Source of the DNA: a bacterium
GTDB taxonomy: Bacteria > Patescibacteriota > Doudnabacteria > UBA920
Assembly: GCA_021791515.1 (NCBI GenBank)
Contig: JAJYWK010000046.1
Coordinates: forward strand, 1-38,611
Length of the DNA stretch: 38,611 nt
Direction of reading: 5' to 3'
Shown here: in pieces, positions 1 through 7,712 of the stretch
How positions within the stretch are numbered: the stretch's first letter is position 1
Layout: every line of letters begins with the position of its first letter
Translations under genes and position numbers: made by a program
The notes under the pieces: generated by a model
Databases searched by the model: none
What the model saw: the letters and a program-made list of their open reading frames with translations, nothing else
Told to the model about the DNA's origin: nothing

Positions 1-122
1 CGTTCATTGCCGCGCGTATCGTGTTACTTTTATTGGGGCAGGTTTTCTTGTCAAAAGCAAGGAAACTCCCCCCAAGAAAAGTATACCAGATTGTTAAGGA
101 TTGAGGGGTTTCGTTATTCAAA

Positions 123-145
123 GCCTCGGAGCAGAACTCCGAGGC
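123..145. repeat. 9-bp perfect hairpin
   Basis: GCCTCGGAG and CTCCGAGGC form a perfect 9-bp stem around a 5-nt loop. It lies in the gene-free first 290 bases. No coding region is convincing there: the only open frame (7-207) is Arg/Lys/Ser-rich with no family features. The hairpin could be a terminator for a gene to the left, but it has no clear T-run. Confidence 0.4.
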
Positions 146-177
146 ATTGCACCCGAGGAGCTAATAAAAAAATACAC

Positions 178-205
178 AAAATCGCCTGTAACCACAGGCG
201 ATTTT
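178..205 (-). terminator. Terminator of the DoxX-like gene
   Basis: AAATCGCCTGT pairs with ACAGGCGATTT around a 4-nt loop. On the minus strand the stem is followed by a T-rich stretch. It sits about 85 bases past the stop of the DoxX-like gene. The symmetry lets it work on the plus strand too. Confidence 0.7.
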
Positions 206-289
206 GATTTATCCACCAACAAATATATGCATCAGTCTCAAATTTCCCGCGACTAAAACCGCGGCGTTCGGCAAAGGCTTATAAAAGCC

Positions 290-841
290 CTACTTCTTAA
301 ACGCGCCGCCCGGCTGCCAGGGCGTGCCGAGCCAATTAAGCATAAAGCGGTCAATCCCCCACCAGCCTGCCACGCGCCAGGCTAATATCAAAAACAGCTG
401 TAATAAAAACAATAGCGGGTTTACGCTCACCGTGCCGGCAAACAAATAATTCATATTCATAAAACTGCCAAAAAAAGCCGCAATGCCGGTGAATAAGCCT
501 AAAATCAAAGCTATACCTACGGCAATTTCGCCGTACGTTACCAAATAGGAAAAGGCGGTCGAGTTCGGCAAGGCCACGCTGTTAATAAACGCCGCGTACC
601 AGCCGGAAACATCCGGATGCAGGCCTGAGGTTTTTTGCAAAGCGGCGTTTAAAAACCCCTGCACAGCCACGCCCGCTTTATCCCCCACCCATACGGGATT
701 GTGAAATTTTGCCCAGCCGGACTCCAGCCACTGCCAGCCCACATACACCCTAACTATCAGCCAGAACCAGGCAAAGCGTTTGTCCGAAAACAAAAAACGC
801 GACAGTGCCGGCTCCGGAATTTGCATATTTGTTTCTTGCAT
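290..841 (-). CDS. DoxX-family membrane protein
   Basis: A 183-residue integral membrane protein of the DoxX/DoxD-like family. Visible features are the early YVGWQWLESGWAK block (about residues 33-45), typical of DoxX proteins, and further hydrophobic segments around residues 100-120, 122-135 and 140-155. DoxX members are small four-helix proteins tied to quinone or thiol redox chemistry. Substrate and partners cannot be read here. It follows the ABC-F gene by about 60 bases on the same strand and ends before a good terminator, so it may be the last gene of that unit. The family call is firm; the role is not. Confidence 0.8.
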   Translation of the reverse strand: MQETNMQIPEPALSRFLFSDKRFAWFWLIVRVYVGWQWLESGWAKFHNPVWVGDKAGVAVQGFLNAALQKTSGLHPDVSGWYAAFINSVALPNSTAFSYLVTYGEIAVGIALILGLFTGIAAFFGSFMNMNYLFAGTVSVNPLLFLLQLFLILAWRVAGWWGIDRFMLNWLGTPWQPGGAFKK

Positions 842-903
842 AATTAATGTCTTAAATGATTAACTTTTTCTTATTGTATCAAAAAAATAAAAAATTGGCG
901 ATT

Positions 904-2370
904 TTACAGAGCGTTTAAATCAATCACTTGATCTATGCGAATTTGGGAAACAAAATCCGGAATATGGGAAACCATAATACTCGCGCCTTCATAATTATCC
1001 AAAGCCTTTGCAATAATCGGCAAATGGCGGAAGTTAATGTGGTTGGTTGGCTCGTCTAAAATTAACAGCCCGGGTTTCATTAAAACCAGTCTGCAAAAAG
1101 ACAAAAGCCCCTTTTGGCCTTCGGAGAGGGCGGCAATGGGCTGGTCCAGCAATTTGCCGTCCAATAAAAACCCGGCAGCCGCGGCCCTTAAATTATGCTC
1201 GTCGTACTTTTCCATTACTTCTTTTAGCGCGTCAAAAGCTTTTTGCTGAAAATCAAAATTGCTAAAATCCTGCTTATAGTAGCCAATCTTAATTTCTTTG
1301 GCGATTACGGCATGCTCATCTTTATTATTGGCGATATTTTCGAGCATGGTAGATTTGCCTATGCCGTTGGGCCCCGTAATTAGCACATGGGTGTTTTTTC
1401 GGATGGCCAAATCCACCTCTTTGCTTACCACTCCGTGAGCTTTAATTGCCGAGATGGAATTAAAGTGCAGGATTTTTCCGTCAAAAAATTTATCAAACTC
1501 CTGCGCCGGAATTTTAAACTCCCGAATGGTCCTGTCTTCCTGGCGCACGCTAACAATAGCGCTTTCCGCCTCTTCGGCCGATTCTCTCATGCGTTTGGCT
1601 ACCGCGCGGAGCTTGCCGCCTTTGTGCGCAAAAACTTCGGCCTGGGCCAATTTTTCCTTAATTTGCATTTGCATTCGGGCATTCTGCAAATTTTCCCGCT
1701 CAATGCGATTTTTTATTTCTTCCACCACGTCATAATAGTTGCCGGTATACTGTTCAATTTTATGGGTAAACACATCCAAATACAGCACGCCGTCGGAAAA
1801 GGCGTTTAAAAAATCCGCGTCGTGGGAAATTACCATTACGGTTTTTTCATACATCATTAAAAAGCCGGTCAAGTGTTCTATGCCTGCCTGGTCTAAATTG
1901 TTGGTCGGCTCATCCAAAAGCAGAATATCCGGATTTTGAATAAGCGCGTGGGCCAAAAGCAGCCTGGCCTGCTGTCCGCCGGAAAGAGCCTTAACTTGCC
2001 TGTCCAGCGGCAAATCCACGTTTACCACTTCAAATATATCCCTGATTAATTTGTCCAGGTTGTATTTTTTATCCGCAAAAGCCGTGGCAAAATAGTCGCG
2101 GATGCTTAATTCTGCCAAATTTTGCGGCATAACCTGCCTGGCAATGGCAATGGAAACATCCTTGGGCGTAAAATAAATATTTCCCGAAGTTGGTTTAATT
2201 TCTCCGGTAATCATTTTAAACAGTGAAGATTTCCCGGCGCCGTTCTGACCCATTAAAGTAATTCTGGAACCCGAGCGCAAACTAAAACTGGCCTCATCTA
2301 AAATGGGCTTGTTGTGGGTATATTCAAAATTTACGCCGCTAAAGCGCAGGATAACGTTATCGTTGGACAT
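904..2370 (-). CDS. ABC-F family ATP-binding protein
   Basis: A 488-residue soluble protein with two ABC ATPase domains in tandem and no membrane segments, the ABC-F layout. Domain 1 has Walker A GQNGAGKSS (about residues 41-49), signature LSGGQ and Walker B LLLDEPTNNLD. Domain 2 has GPNGIGKST, a variant signature LSEGQ and LLILDEPTNHIN. A charged coiled-coil linker (about residues 215-275) joins them. ABC-F proteins act on the ribosome E site, as translation factors (EttA, Uup, YdiF) or antibiotic-protection factors. The linker is short and gives no sign of a resistance type. The start ATG is supported by the immediate N-terminal ABC strand. Confidence 0.88.
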   Translation of the reverse strand: MSNDNVILRFSGVNFEYTHNKPILDEASFSLRSGSRITLMGQNGAGKSSLFKMITGEIKPTSGNIYFTPKDVSIAIARQVMPQNLAELSIRDYFATAFADKKYNLDKLIRDIFEVVNVDLPLDRQVKALSGGQQARLLLAHALIQNPDILLLDEPTNNLDQAGIEHLTGFLMMYEKTVMVISHDADFLNAFSDGVLYLDVFTHKIEQYTGNYYDVVEEIKNRIERENLQNARMQMQIKEKLAQAEVFAHKGGKLRAVAKRMRESAEEAESAIVSVRQEDRTIREFKIPAQEFDKFFDGKILHFNSISAIKAHGVVSKEVDLAIRKNTHVLITGPNGIGKSTMLENIANNKDEHAVIAKEIKIGYYKQDFSNFDFQQKAFDALKEVMEKYDEHNLRAAAAGFLLDGKLLDQPIAALSEGQKGLLSFCRLVLMKPGLLILDEPTNHINFRHLPIIAKALDNYEGASIMVSHIPDFVSQIRIDQVIDLNAL

Positions 2371-2446
2371 AATGGATTATTAGTAATCCGTCTTCGTCCG
2401 CCTAAGGCGGATGACTCTCTATAAATTATATTTTTTGTGAGTCAAA

Positions 2447-2475
2447 AAATTATCCCGGATGTCCCGAGATAATTT
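2447..2475 (-). terminator. Terminator after mscL
   Basis: An AAATTATC-CCGG stem pairs with CCCG-GAGATAATTT (one small irregularity). On the minus strand it is followed by TTTTTTGAC. It lies just past the mscL stop and ends the pyrD-mscL unit. Confidence 0.65.
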
Positions 2476-2512
2476 ATGTAGCTATTATAGTATATTTTGC
2501 GGCTTTGGTCAA

Positions 2513-2926
2513 TTACAAAACCGCCTGGCAGCAGTGCGCGCAGCGCTTGGCTTCTTTTGGAATTTCGCTCAAGCACTCCGGGCATTTTTTAGTGGCGGGA
2601 TCTTCCGGGGCTTCTTTGCGCGCTTTGGCAATCAGCGTATTAATCGGTATAACCACAAAAAAATACACCGTAGAGGCCACTATTAAAAAAGAAACGAGCG
2701 CGTTAATAAAACTGCCGTACATAAACCGGCTGTGATTCAGGGTAAAATACAATCCGGAAAAATCCGGTTGTCTGAATATTGCCGCGACCAGCGGAGTGAG
2801 CAAATCTTTTACCAAGGAGTTGACTATGGAAGTAAAGGCCGCGCCAATAACAACGCCTACAGCCAAATCCACCACATTGCCCCGCAAAATAAATTGCCTA
2901 AATCCTTTTAATGTGTCTTTAATCAT
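2513..2926 (-). CDS. mscL: Large-conductance mechanosensitive channel with zinc-ribbon tail
   Basis: A 137-residue MscL: an osmotic safety valve opened by membrane tension. The N-terminal helix and pore-lining TM1 are clear (FRQFILRGNVVDLAVGVVIG, residues 10-29), then an extracellular loop with FTLNHSRFMYGSF, then TM2 (about residues 76-95). Instead of the usual short cytoplasmic helix the protein ends in a Cys4 zinc ribbon (CPECLSEIPKEAKRCAHCC, about residues 114-132). It starts 9 bases after pyrD, so the two are probably co-transcribed, perhaps only by packing. The channel call is firm; the role of the ribbon is unknown. Confidence 0.92.
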   Translation of the reverse strand: MIKDTLKGFRQFILRGNVVDLAVGVVIGAAFTSIVNSLVKDLLTPLVAAIFRQPDFSGLYFTLNHSRFMYGSFINALVSFLIVASTVYFFVVIPINTLIAKARKEAPEDPATKKCPECLSEIPKEAKRCAHCCQAVL

Positions 2927-2935
2927 AAATTAAGC

Positions 2936-4033
2936 TTAATGACTATCTCTTCCCACGGCTTCACTAATATTATTATACCCGTCTTTTTTTAACAGTTCCA
3001 CCAAACCCTGGTTAATTTCGCTGATTAATTGCGGGCCCTGGAAAATCATTCCTGTAATTAACTGGATAAGCGAAGCGCCGAGTTTGATTTTTTTATAGGC
3101 ATCTTCGGCGGAAAACACGCCCCCGCAGCCGATAATATTTTTTTTGCCGCCGTAAAACTTATACACTTTAGAAATCATCTGATTAGAAAGCTCTTCCACC
3201 GCTTTGCCGGAAAACCCGCCTTTGCCATGATGATTTAACAAGTTAATTTTTGTTAGGTTGGTGCAAATAAAACCGTCTAAGGGATGTTTTGCTCCGACTT
3301 GAAGAATTCCATCGAGCTGATCTTTTGCTAAATCCGGCGAAAGCTTTACAAACACCGGCTTAGTTTTGGGAATAGAAAACAGTTTGGCAAGGAGCAAATC
3401 TAAATTTTCCGCCTGGGCGAAAATCGGACTGGCTTCGCAGGTATTGGGGCAGGAAATATTGATGGTAAAATAATCGCCGATGTCCTGAAAAATTTTGTAG
3501 CTTTCAAAATAATCCTCAATCCCCGACTCTACATGCGAGGTTGCCTCGGAATTGGTTTTGGCAATACTAATACCCAAGGCAAAATTAAATTTTTTGCCTA
3601 AGAGGTATTTATGGATTTTTGGCGCGCCGGAACTCTTTAGGCCGTAATTTACTCTTAGGGCCTTATGTTCCGGCAGGCGCCACATCCAGGGCCTCGGGTT
3701 GCCGGAAAAAGGCTTGGCGGTAATGGAACCGGCCTCCTCAAAACCAAAGCCCACAGAGGGCAAAATTGGAGCGATGTGCGCTTCCTTATCAAACCCGGCA
3801 GCCAGGCCGATAGGGTTTTTAAATTCAACTCCCGCGACTTTTTGAGTAAGCATGGGATTCTGATAATTAAACATCAGGCTTATAAGCCCGCGGGTAATGG
3901 GATTGCTACCTAAAAGCTTGCCGGCCCAAATCATCAGGTCATGCACTGACTGCGGGTCAAACAAAAAGAAAACCGGCTTTAAACATTTCCGGTACAAAAA
4001 TCCAATAATTAAATTGCGTAATTTTATCATCAC
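2936..4033 (-). CDS. pyrD: Dihydroorotate dehydrogenase, class-2-like
   Basis: A 365-residue FMN enzyme oxidising dihydroorotate to orotate in pyrimidine synthesis. The hydrophobic N-terminal extension (about residues 5-45) is the membrane-docking element of class 2 (quinone-using) enzymes. The flavin core shows IGLAAGFDKEAHI (about residues 75-87), NISCPNT, FVKLSPD, CTNLT and GCGGVFSAEDA. At the catalytic-base position class 2 enzymes normally have Ser (NISSPNT in E. coli); here it is Cys, as in class 1. Reading can begin at GTG 4033 or ATG 4030. The start abuts a MITE-like element, so promoter signals must lie in or beyond that element. mscL follows directly. Confidence 0.9.
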   Translation of the reverse strand: MMIKLRNLIIGFLYRKCLKPVFFLFDPQSVHDLMIWAGKLLGSNPITRGLISLMFNYQNPMLTQKVAGVEFKNPIGLAAGFDKEAHIAPILPSVGFGFEEAGSITAKPFSGNPRPWMWRLPEHKALRVNYGLKSSGAPKIHKYLLGKKFNFALGISIAKTNSEATSHVESGIEDYFESYKIFQDIGDYFTINISCPNTCEASPIFAQAENLDLLLAKLFSIPKTKPVFVKLSPDLAKDQLDGILQVGAKHPLDGFICTNLTKINLLNHHGKGGFSGKAVEELSNQMISKVYKFYGGKKNIIGCGGVFSAEDAYKKIKLGASLIQLITGMIFQGPQLISEINQGLVELLKKDGYNNISEAVGRDSH

Positions 4034-4302
4034 TAGGACTTACGCTTTTGAGCCAAATTCTAGGCATTTTCCGACAATAGCTTGCTTGGCCCGAGTTCGG
4101 GCTTAGCCCGAACTTTAGGGCCAAGCATAATGCTACAGGATTTTGTGAGGCGTAGCCCAGCTACGCCGATAAAAACCGCAGGAAAATAACGAATCGGGGT
4201 TCCCCGAAAATCTGAAAGATTTTTGGGGTGATCAAGAAATTGGCCAAAGCCGCTTGCGGACCCGGCTCCGCCGTGTCTAAAGCGGCAAGAGCGTAAGTCC
4301 TA
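4034..4302. mobile_element. MITE-like element with terminal inverted repeats
   Basis: A 269-bp non-coding block opens with TAGGACTTACGCT and closes with its inverted copy (13 perfect matches, then one mismatch and three matches). The TA at each end could be a target-site duplication, as in IS630/Tc1-type insertions. The interior is packed with hairpins: GCTTGGCCC/GGGCCAAGC at about 4082-4126, GGCGTAG/CTACGCC near 4150, and further stems around 4190-4225 and 4250-4285. There is no transposase, so it would be non-autonomous. It fills most of the pyrD-aguB gap. Confidence 0.6.
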
Positions 4303-4398
4303 ATTATTTTAAAAAAATACGGGCAATCCACCCGTGCATAATTGTAGCATAAATTTTCAAAATATAGTAGAATTAGGCAGTATTCTTAAAAATGTACT

Positions 4399-5340
4399 AT
4401 GAAGCAAAAATGTACCACGGTTGGTTTGGTCCAAAATAAAGTCGGGCCGGAAATGTCCAAAAATTTCGCCCGAACCTGCAAAATGGTGGAAACGGCGGCA
4501 AAAAAAGGCGCGCAAATTATTTGCCTGCAGGAACTTTATAACACTACCTACTTCCCGCAAAAACAACATGAAAACAAAGATAAGTTCGCCGAATTTATTC
4601 CCGGCGCGTCTACTTCCATGTTTGCAGAAGTGGCAAAAATTTACGGCGTCGTAATTATTGTGCCGGTGTATGAAAAGGCAAAAAACAAGGCCGGCAAATG
4701 GGAGTATCACAATTCCGCGGCAGTTATTGACCACAACGGAAAACTGCTGCCAACTTACCGAAAAATCCACATCCCCCAGGACCCCGGCTTTTATGAAAAA
4801 GATTATTTTAAACAAAGCGACAGCGGCTATAGAGTTTACAAAACAAAGTTTGGAACAATCGCGGTTTTAATCTGCTATGACCAGTGGTACCCCGAAACCG
4901 CGCGCGCGGTAAGGCTCATGGGCGCGGAAATAATTTTTTACCCAACCGCGCTTGGCAATATTATTGGTTACAAAGCCGAAGGCGACTGGCACGAAGCCTG
5001 GCAAACCATAATGCGCGGACATGCCATTGCCAATAGCGTGTTTGTGGCCGCCGTTAACCGAGTCGGCACTGAAGGCAAAATGAAATTTTTTGGACAATCA
5101 TTTATTTGCGATCCGTTCGGCAAAGTTCTAAAACGCGCCGGCTCCGGCCAGGATGAAATTTTAATTCAAAAAATTGACCTGGAAAAAAATAAATTCTTTG
5201 CCGAAGGCTGGGGCTTTTTAAGAAACCGCCGGCCGGATACCTACAAAAGCTTAACAGCCAACAAATTGGTATCTAAATCAAAAAAACTTAAAAACGTCGC
5301 CCACTACAAAGACGAAAAAAAAGCTTTGGGTCAAACTTAA
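4399..5340 (+). CDS. aguB: N-carbamoylputrescine amidase
   Basis: A 313-residue nitrilase-superfamily hydrolase that releases CO2 and ammonia from N-carbamoylputrescine to give putrescine. The Glu-Lys-Cys triad is visible: E45 in LQELYNTTYFP, K122 in YRKIHIP and C159 in VLICYDQWYPE. The motifs and the length match the AguB branch rather than general nitrilases. The next gene, 32 bases on, encodes the enzyme making its substrate, so the pair forms a two-gene putrescine operon in the order aguB-aguA. The C-terminal Lys-rich tail is a little longer than usual. The start ATG directly precedes the first beta strand. Confidence 0.92.
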   Translation: MKQKCTTVGLVQNKVGPEMSKNFARTCKMVETAAKKGAQIICLQELYNTTYFPQKQHENKDKFAEFIPGASTSMFAEVAKIYGVVIIVPVYEKAKNKAGKWEYHNSAAVIDHNGKLLPTYRKIHIPQDPGFYEKDYFKQSDSGYRVYKTKFGTIAVLICYDQWYPETARAVRLMGAEIIFYPTALGNIIGYKAEGDWHEAWQTIMRGHAIANSVFVAAVNRVGTEGKMKFFGQSFICDPFGKVLKRAGSGQDEILIQKIDLEKNKFFAEGWGFLRNRRPDTYKSLTANKLVSKSKKLKNVAHYKDEKKALGQT

Positions 5341-5372
5341 TCTTGGTCAATTTTACTTAATTTCATTTGATT

Positions 5373-6410
5373 ATGGTCAATTACAGAATGCCAGCGGAAT
5401 GGGAACCGCACTCTGCCATCTGGCTCTCCTGGCCGCACGACGAAATTTCTTTTCCCGGCCGGGTAAAAAAAGTCCAGGAAGACCTGGCAAAAATTATTTC
5501 TGCCATCCACCAATCTGAGCAGGTGGAGCTGTTTGTTTTGGATGCTGAAATGCAAAGAATAGTTTCCAATAAGCTTGCGGAGATTAATGTTGATTTAAGC
5601 AAAGTGACTTTTCGAATAGCCAATTATATGGACGGCTGGATGCGGGACTGCGGACCGATTTTCGTAAAAAATCAAAGCGGCGGAATGTCGCTGATTAAAT
5701 GGATATTTAACCAGTGGGGCGGCAAATTTCCCGACCTACTGCCCGATGACGCACTGCCTTACAAAATGAAGCAGTGGCTGGATTTGGAAATGCAGCAGCC
5801 CGAACTTGTGCTGGAAGGCGGAGCCATTGATGTAAATGGCCAGGGCCTATGCCTGACCACGGAACAATGTGTGCTTAATGAAAATAGAAACTTAGGCAAG
5901 ACCAAGCAGGACGTGGAAAAATTTCTTGCCGATTATTTAGGCATTCAAAAAACCATTTGGCTGTGGAAAGGCTTGGTCAACGATCACACCGACGGACACA
6001 TAGACGAAATTGCCCGTTTTGTCGGACCCAACAAAATTGTCTGCGGTTATGAAGAAGATGAAAAAGATGAAAACTACGCGATATTAAAAAATAATTACGA
6101 AACTCTAACAGCCGCGACTGATTTAGAAGGCAAACCTCTGGAAATTATTAAACTGCCAATGCCGCATGTAAATTTTGCCGATGTTGCCCCTGGCACGGAA
6201 AAAGGCGCCAAAGCTCCGGTATCTTATACCAACTTTTATATTGGCAATAAAGTGGTATTGGCCTCTATATTTAACGACCCAAATGATCAAAAGGCGCTAG
6301 AGATACTCCAAAACTGCTTTCCAGACAGAAAAGTTGTACCAATTGACTGCTTGGACATTATGTACGGCGGTGGCGCCATCCACTGTATGACCCAGCAACA
6401 ACCTTTGTAA
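5373..6410 (+). CDS. aguA: Agmatine deiminase
   Basis: A 345-residue guanidino-group-modifying enzyme turning agmatine into N-carbamoylputrescine and ammonia. Family features are MPAEWEPHSAIWLSWPH at the N-terminus, MRDCGPIFV, the NDHTDGHIDE block, and GGGAIHC near the C-terminus with the nucleophilic Cys (about residue 338). ATG 5373 is chosen: the alternative TTG two codons upstream adds nothing conserved. With aguB it forms the agmatine-to-putrescine pathway. No arginine decarboxylase is seen in the window, so agmatine must come from elsewhere. Confidence 0.93.
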   Translation: MVNYRMPAEWEPHSAIWLSWPHDEISFPGRVKKVQEDLAKIISAIHQSEQVELFVLDAEMQRIVSNKLAEINVDLSKVTFRIANYMDGWMRDCGPIFVKNQSGGMSLIKWIFNQWGGKFPDLLPDDALPYKMKQWLDLEMQQPELVLEGGAIDVNGQGLCLTTEQCVLNENRNLGKTKQDVEKFLADYLGIQKTIWLWKGLVNDHTDGHIDEIARFVGPNKIVCGYEEDEKDENYAILKNNYETLTAATDLEGKPLEIIKLPMPHVNFADVAPGTEKGAKAPVSYTNFYIGNKVVLASIFNDPNDQKALEILQNCFPDRKVVPIDCLDIMYGGGAIHCMTQQQPL

Positions 6411-6523
6411 AAACAACTAACAATCTCCGCCAAAGGCGCCATATCCGCCTCTGGCTGGGGGTTCGCCTCCGGCGGAAACGATTGACGATTAACAAGAACA
6501 CGCGGCAGTGGCCTGGATTTAAT

Positions 6524-6552
6524 TTGACAGATATATACAAAGTATATATTAT
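6524..6552 (+). promoter_or_regulatory. Promoter with palindromic operator for the toxin-antitoxin pair
   Basis: TTGACA (6524-6529), a 17-bp spacer and TATTAT (6547-6552) make a near-consensus sigma-70 promoter. A perfect palindrome, ATATATAC-AAA-GTATATAT (6531-6549), fills the spacer and touches the -10 box. This is where RelB/DinJ-type antitoxins and their complexes usually bind to repress their own operon. Confidence 0.7.
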
Positions 6553-6586
6553 TTATATATGAATATTAATTAACAAACTAAAACTT

Positions 6587-6865
6587 ATGATAACCCAAGT
6601 AATATTTAAAATTGACAAGGCCTTAAAAGCAAAAGCCCAAAAAAAAGCCAAGCTGGATGGCTTAAGTTTTTCCGATATTTTGCAAATGTCCACCCGGGCT
6701 TACGTGGAAGGCAAGCTACAGCCGCAAATGGTGCAAAAGGAAGAAAAATTTAATGCTAAAACCAGGCGCATTTTAGACCGCAGGCTGGGAGATATAAAAG
6801 AGGGCAAAAACTTGGTTGGGCCATTTAAGAACGTGGAAGAAATGAAAAAGTATCTTATGGAATAA
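6587..6865 (+). CDS. RelB/DinJ-type antitoxin
   Basis: A 92-residue basic protein. The N-terminal 45 residues look like a ribbon-helix-helix: a strand (TQVIFKIDKALKAKAQKKA) followed by the LDGLSFSDILQMSTRAYV helix pair typical of RelB/DinJ. The rest (KTRRILDRRLGDIKEGKN) is the toxin-wrapping tail. Its stop overlaps the next start by one base (TAATG), giving translational coupling. The promoter just upstream carries a palindrome, consistent with autorepression. The type II antitoxin call rests on fold-like pattern and context. Confidence 0.8.
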   Translation: MITQVIFKIDKALKAKAQKKAKLDGLSFSDILQMSTRAYVEGKLQPQMVQKEEKFNAKTRRILDRRLGDIKEGKNLVGPFKNVEEMKKYLME

Positions 6866-7122
6866 TGAACCCTGCTTTACATAAAAGCTTTAAAAAAGAT
6901 TTTAGAAAGCTTCCCGAAAAAATCCAGGAACAGTTTTTTGAAAGGGCGGCTTTATTTTTTGAAAATCGATTTAACCCGTTATTAAACAACCATTCGGTTG
7001 ATGCGGCATATCCCGGTTGCAGAAGTATAAATATTACCGGAAATTACCGAGCTATATTCAGGGAAGAAAATGGGGACGCTGAATTTTTACATATTGGCAC
7101 CCATTCGCAGTTGTATGGATAA
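6865..7122 (+). CDS. RelE/YafQ-type toxin
   Basis: An 85-residue RelE-superfamily toxin, expected to cut mRNA on the ribosome. Marks are the N-terminal HKSFKKDFRKLPEKIQEQFFER helix pair, NPLLNNHSV, the central GCRSINITGNYRAIFRE strand hairpin, and the C-terminal FLHIGTHSQLYG, where the His matches the YafQ/YoeB-like catalytic end. It starts on the last base of the antitoxin stop codon. A terminator follows at once, so the pair forms a compact two-gene unit. Activity is untested from sequence. Confidence 0.85.
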   Translation: MNPALHKSFKKDFRKLPEKIQEQFFERAALFFENRFNPLLNNHSVDAAYPGCRSINITGNYRAIFREENGDAEFLHIGTHSQLYG

Positions 7123-7135
7123 TTTCTAAAATCGA

Positions 7136-7175
7136 GGGCAGTGGTTGGAATGCATCCGACACACTGCCCCTTTTT
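7136..7175 (+). terminator. Terminator of the toxin-antitoxin operon
   Basis: GGGCAGTG (7136-7143) pairs with CACTGCCC (7162-7169) and is followed by CTTTTT. It lies 14 bases after the toxin stop. Confidence 0.75.
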
Positions 7176-7180
7176 GCGTA

Positions 7181-7585
7181 CTATCTGCAAACGTGAAGAG
7201 TGCGAAGAGTCCTAGCCATCTCTTCGGTTTGCGCGGTAATTCTTGCGCCACACCTTCCACATTGATATTCAATCGGTTTGGACGGTTTGGATACAGGCGG
7301 CAATTCGCGTTGGGGGCTGGGTGGTAGCTGGCGTTGGAAGAGAATAACCCCGGAGGAATGATCCGAAATGACGCGAAATCGACAACCTGTGATTGCCTGT
7401 ATCAACTTGACGACAAACAGGAACGATACCGGATTAAATCCGGATGCCTTATTATCGCCGCATCCAAGATCAATCGCGTCGTCGCCATCTGTCATATGGC
7501 TAGTGGAAAGTTTGATGGTTCCCCGCGCCCTGTCCAAACTTATGGTTTGCACATCTTTCAAATGATCAATGGTGAATTCCTTCAT
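7181..7585 (-). CDS. Hypothetical small protein with Cys/His zinc-finger tail
   Basis: Not recognised. From ATG 7585 it is 134 residues: a soluble N-terminal part with DVQTISLDRARGTIKLS, a middle hydrophobic stretch (FNPVSFLFVVKLIQAITG), a Pro/Ser-rich linker, and a tail CGRCG...LHVC that could bind one zinc (C-x2-C...H-x-C). ATG 7585 is chosen because AAAGGAGG sits 6 bases before it, one of the strongest Shine-Dalgarno sequences in the window. Base composition is more GC-balanced than its neighbours and it runs against them, which suggests recent arrival. A plus-strand frame through the same bases has no such start signal. Confidence 0.6.
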   Translation of the reverse strand: MKEFTIDHLKDVQTISLDRARGTIKLSTSHMTDGDDAIDLGCGDNKASGFNPVSFLFVVKLIQAITGCRFRVISDHSSGVILFQRQLPPSPQRELPPVSKPSKPIEYQCGRCGARITAQTEEMARTLRTLHVCR

Positions 7586-7712
7586 CGTTAACCTCCTTTT
7601 GGTCAATAAAATAGATTATCAAATTTAGAAATTTTGTCTAAAATAAAGGCTTTCTTAATATAAAAGTAAAACAACTCTTTACTTTTTATGTTATTTATGG
7701 CATTATTACTAT

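Noticed and set aside
7-207. Open frame at the left edge
   Set aside because: It has no family features and spans two hairpins, one of them a terminator. It is almost certainly non-coding.
7334-7591. Plus-strand 85-residue frame opposite the orphan small gene
   Set aside because: It lacks a ribosome binding site, whereas the minus-strand frame through the same bases has an excellent one.
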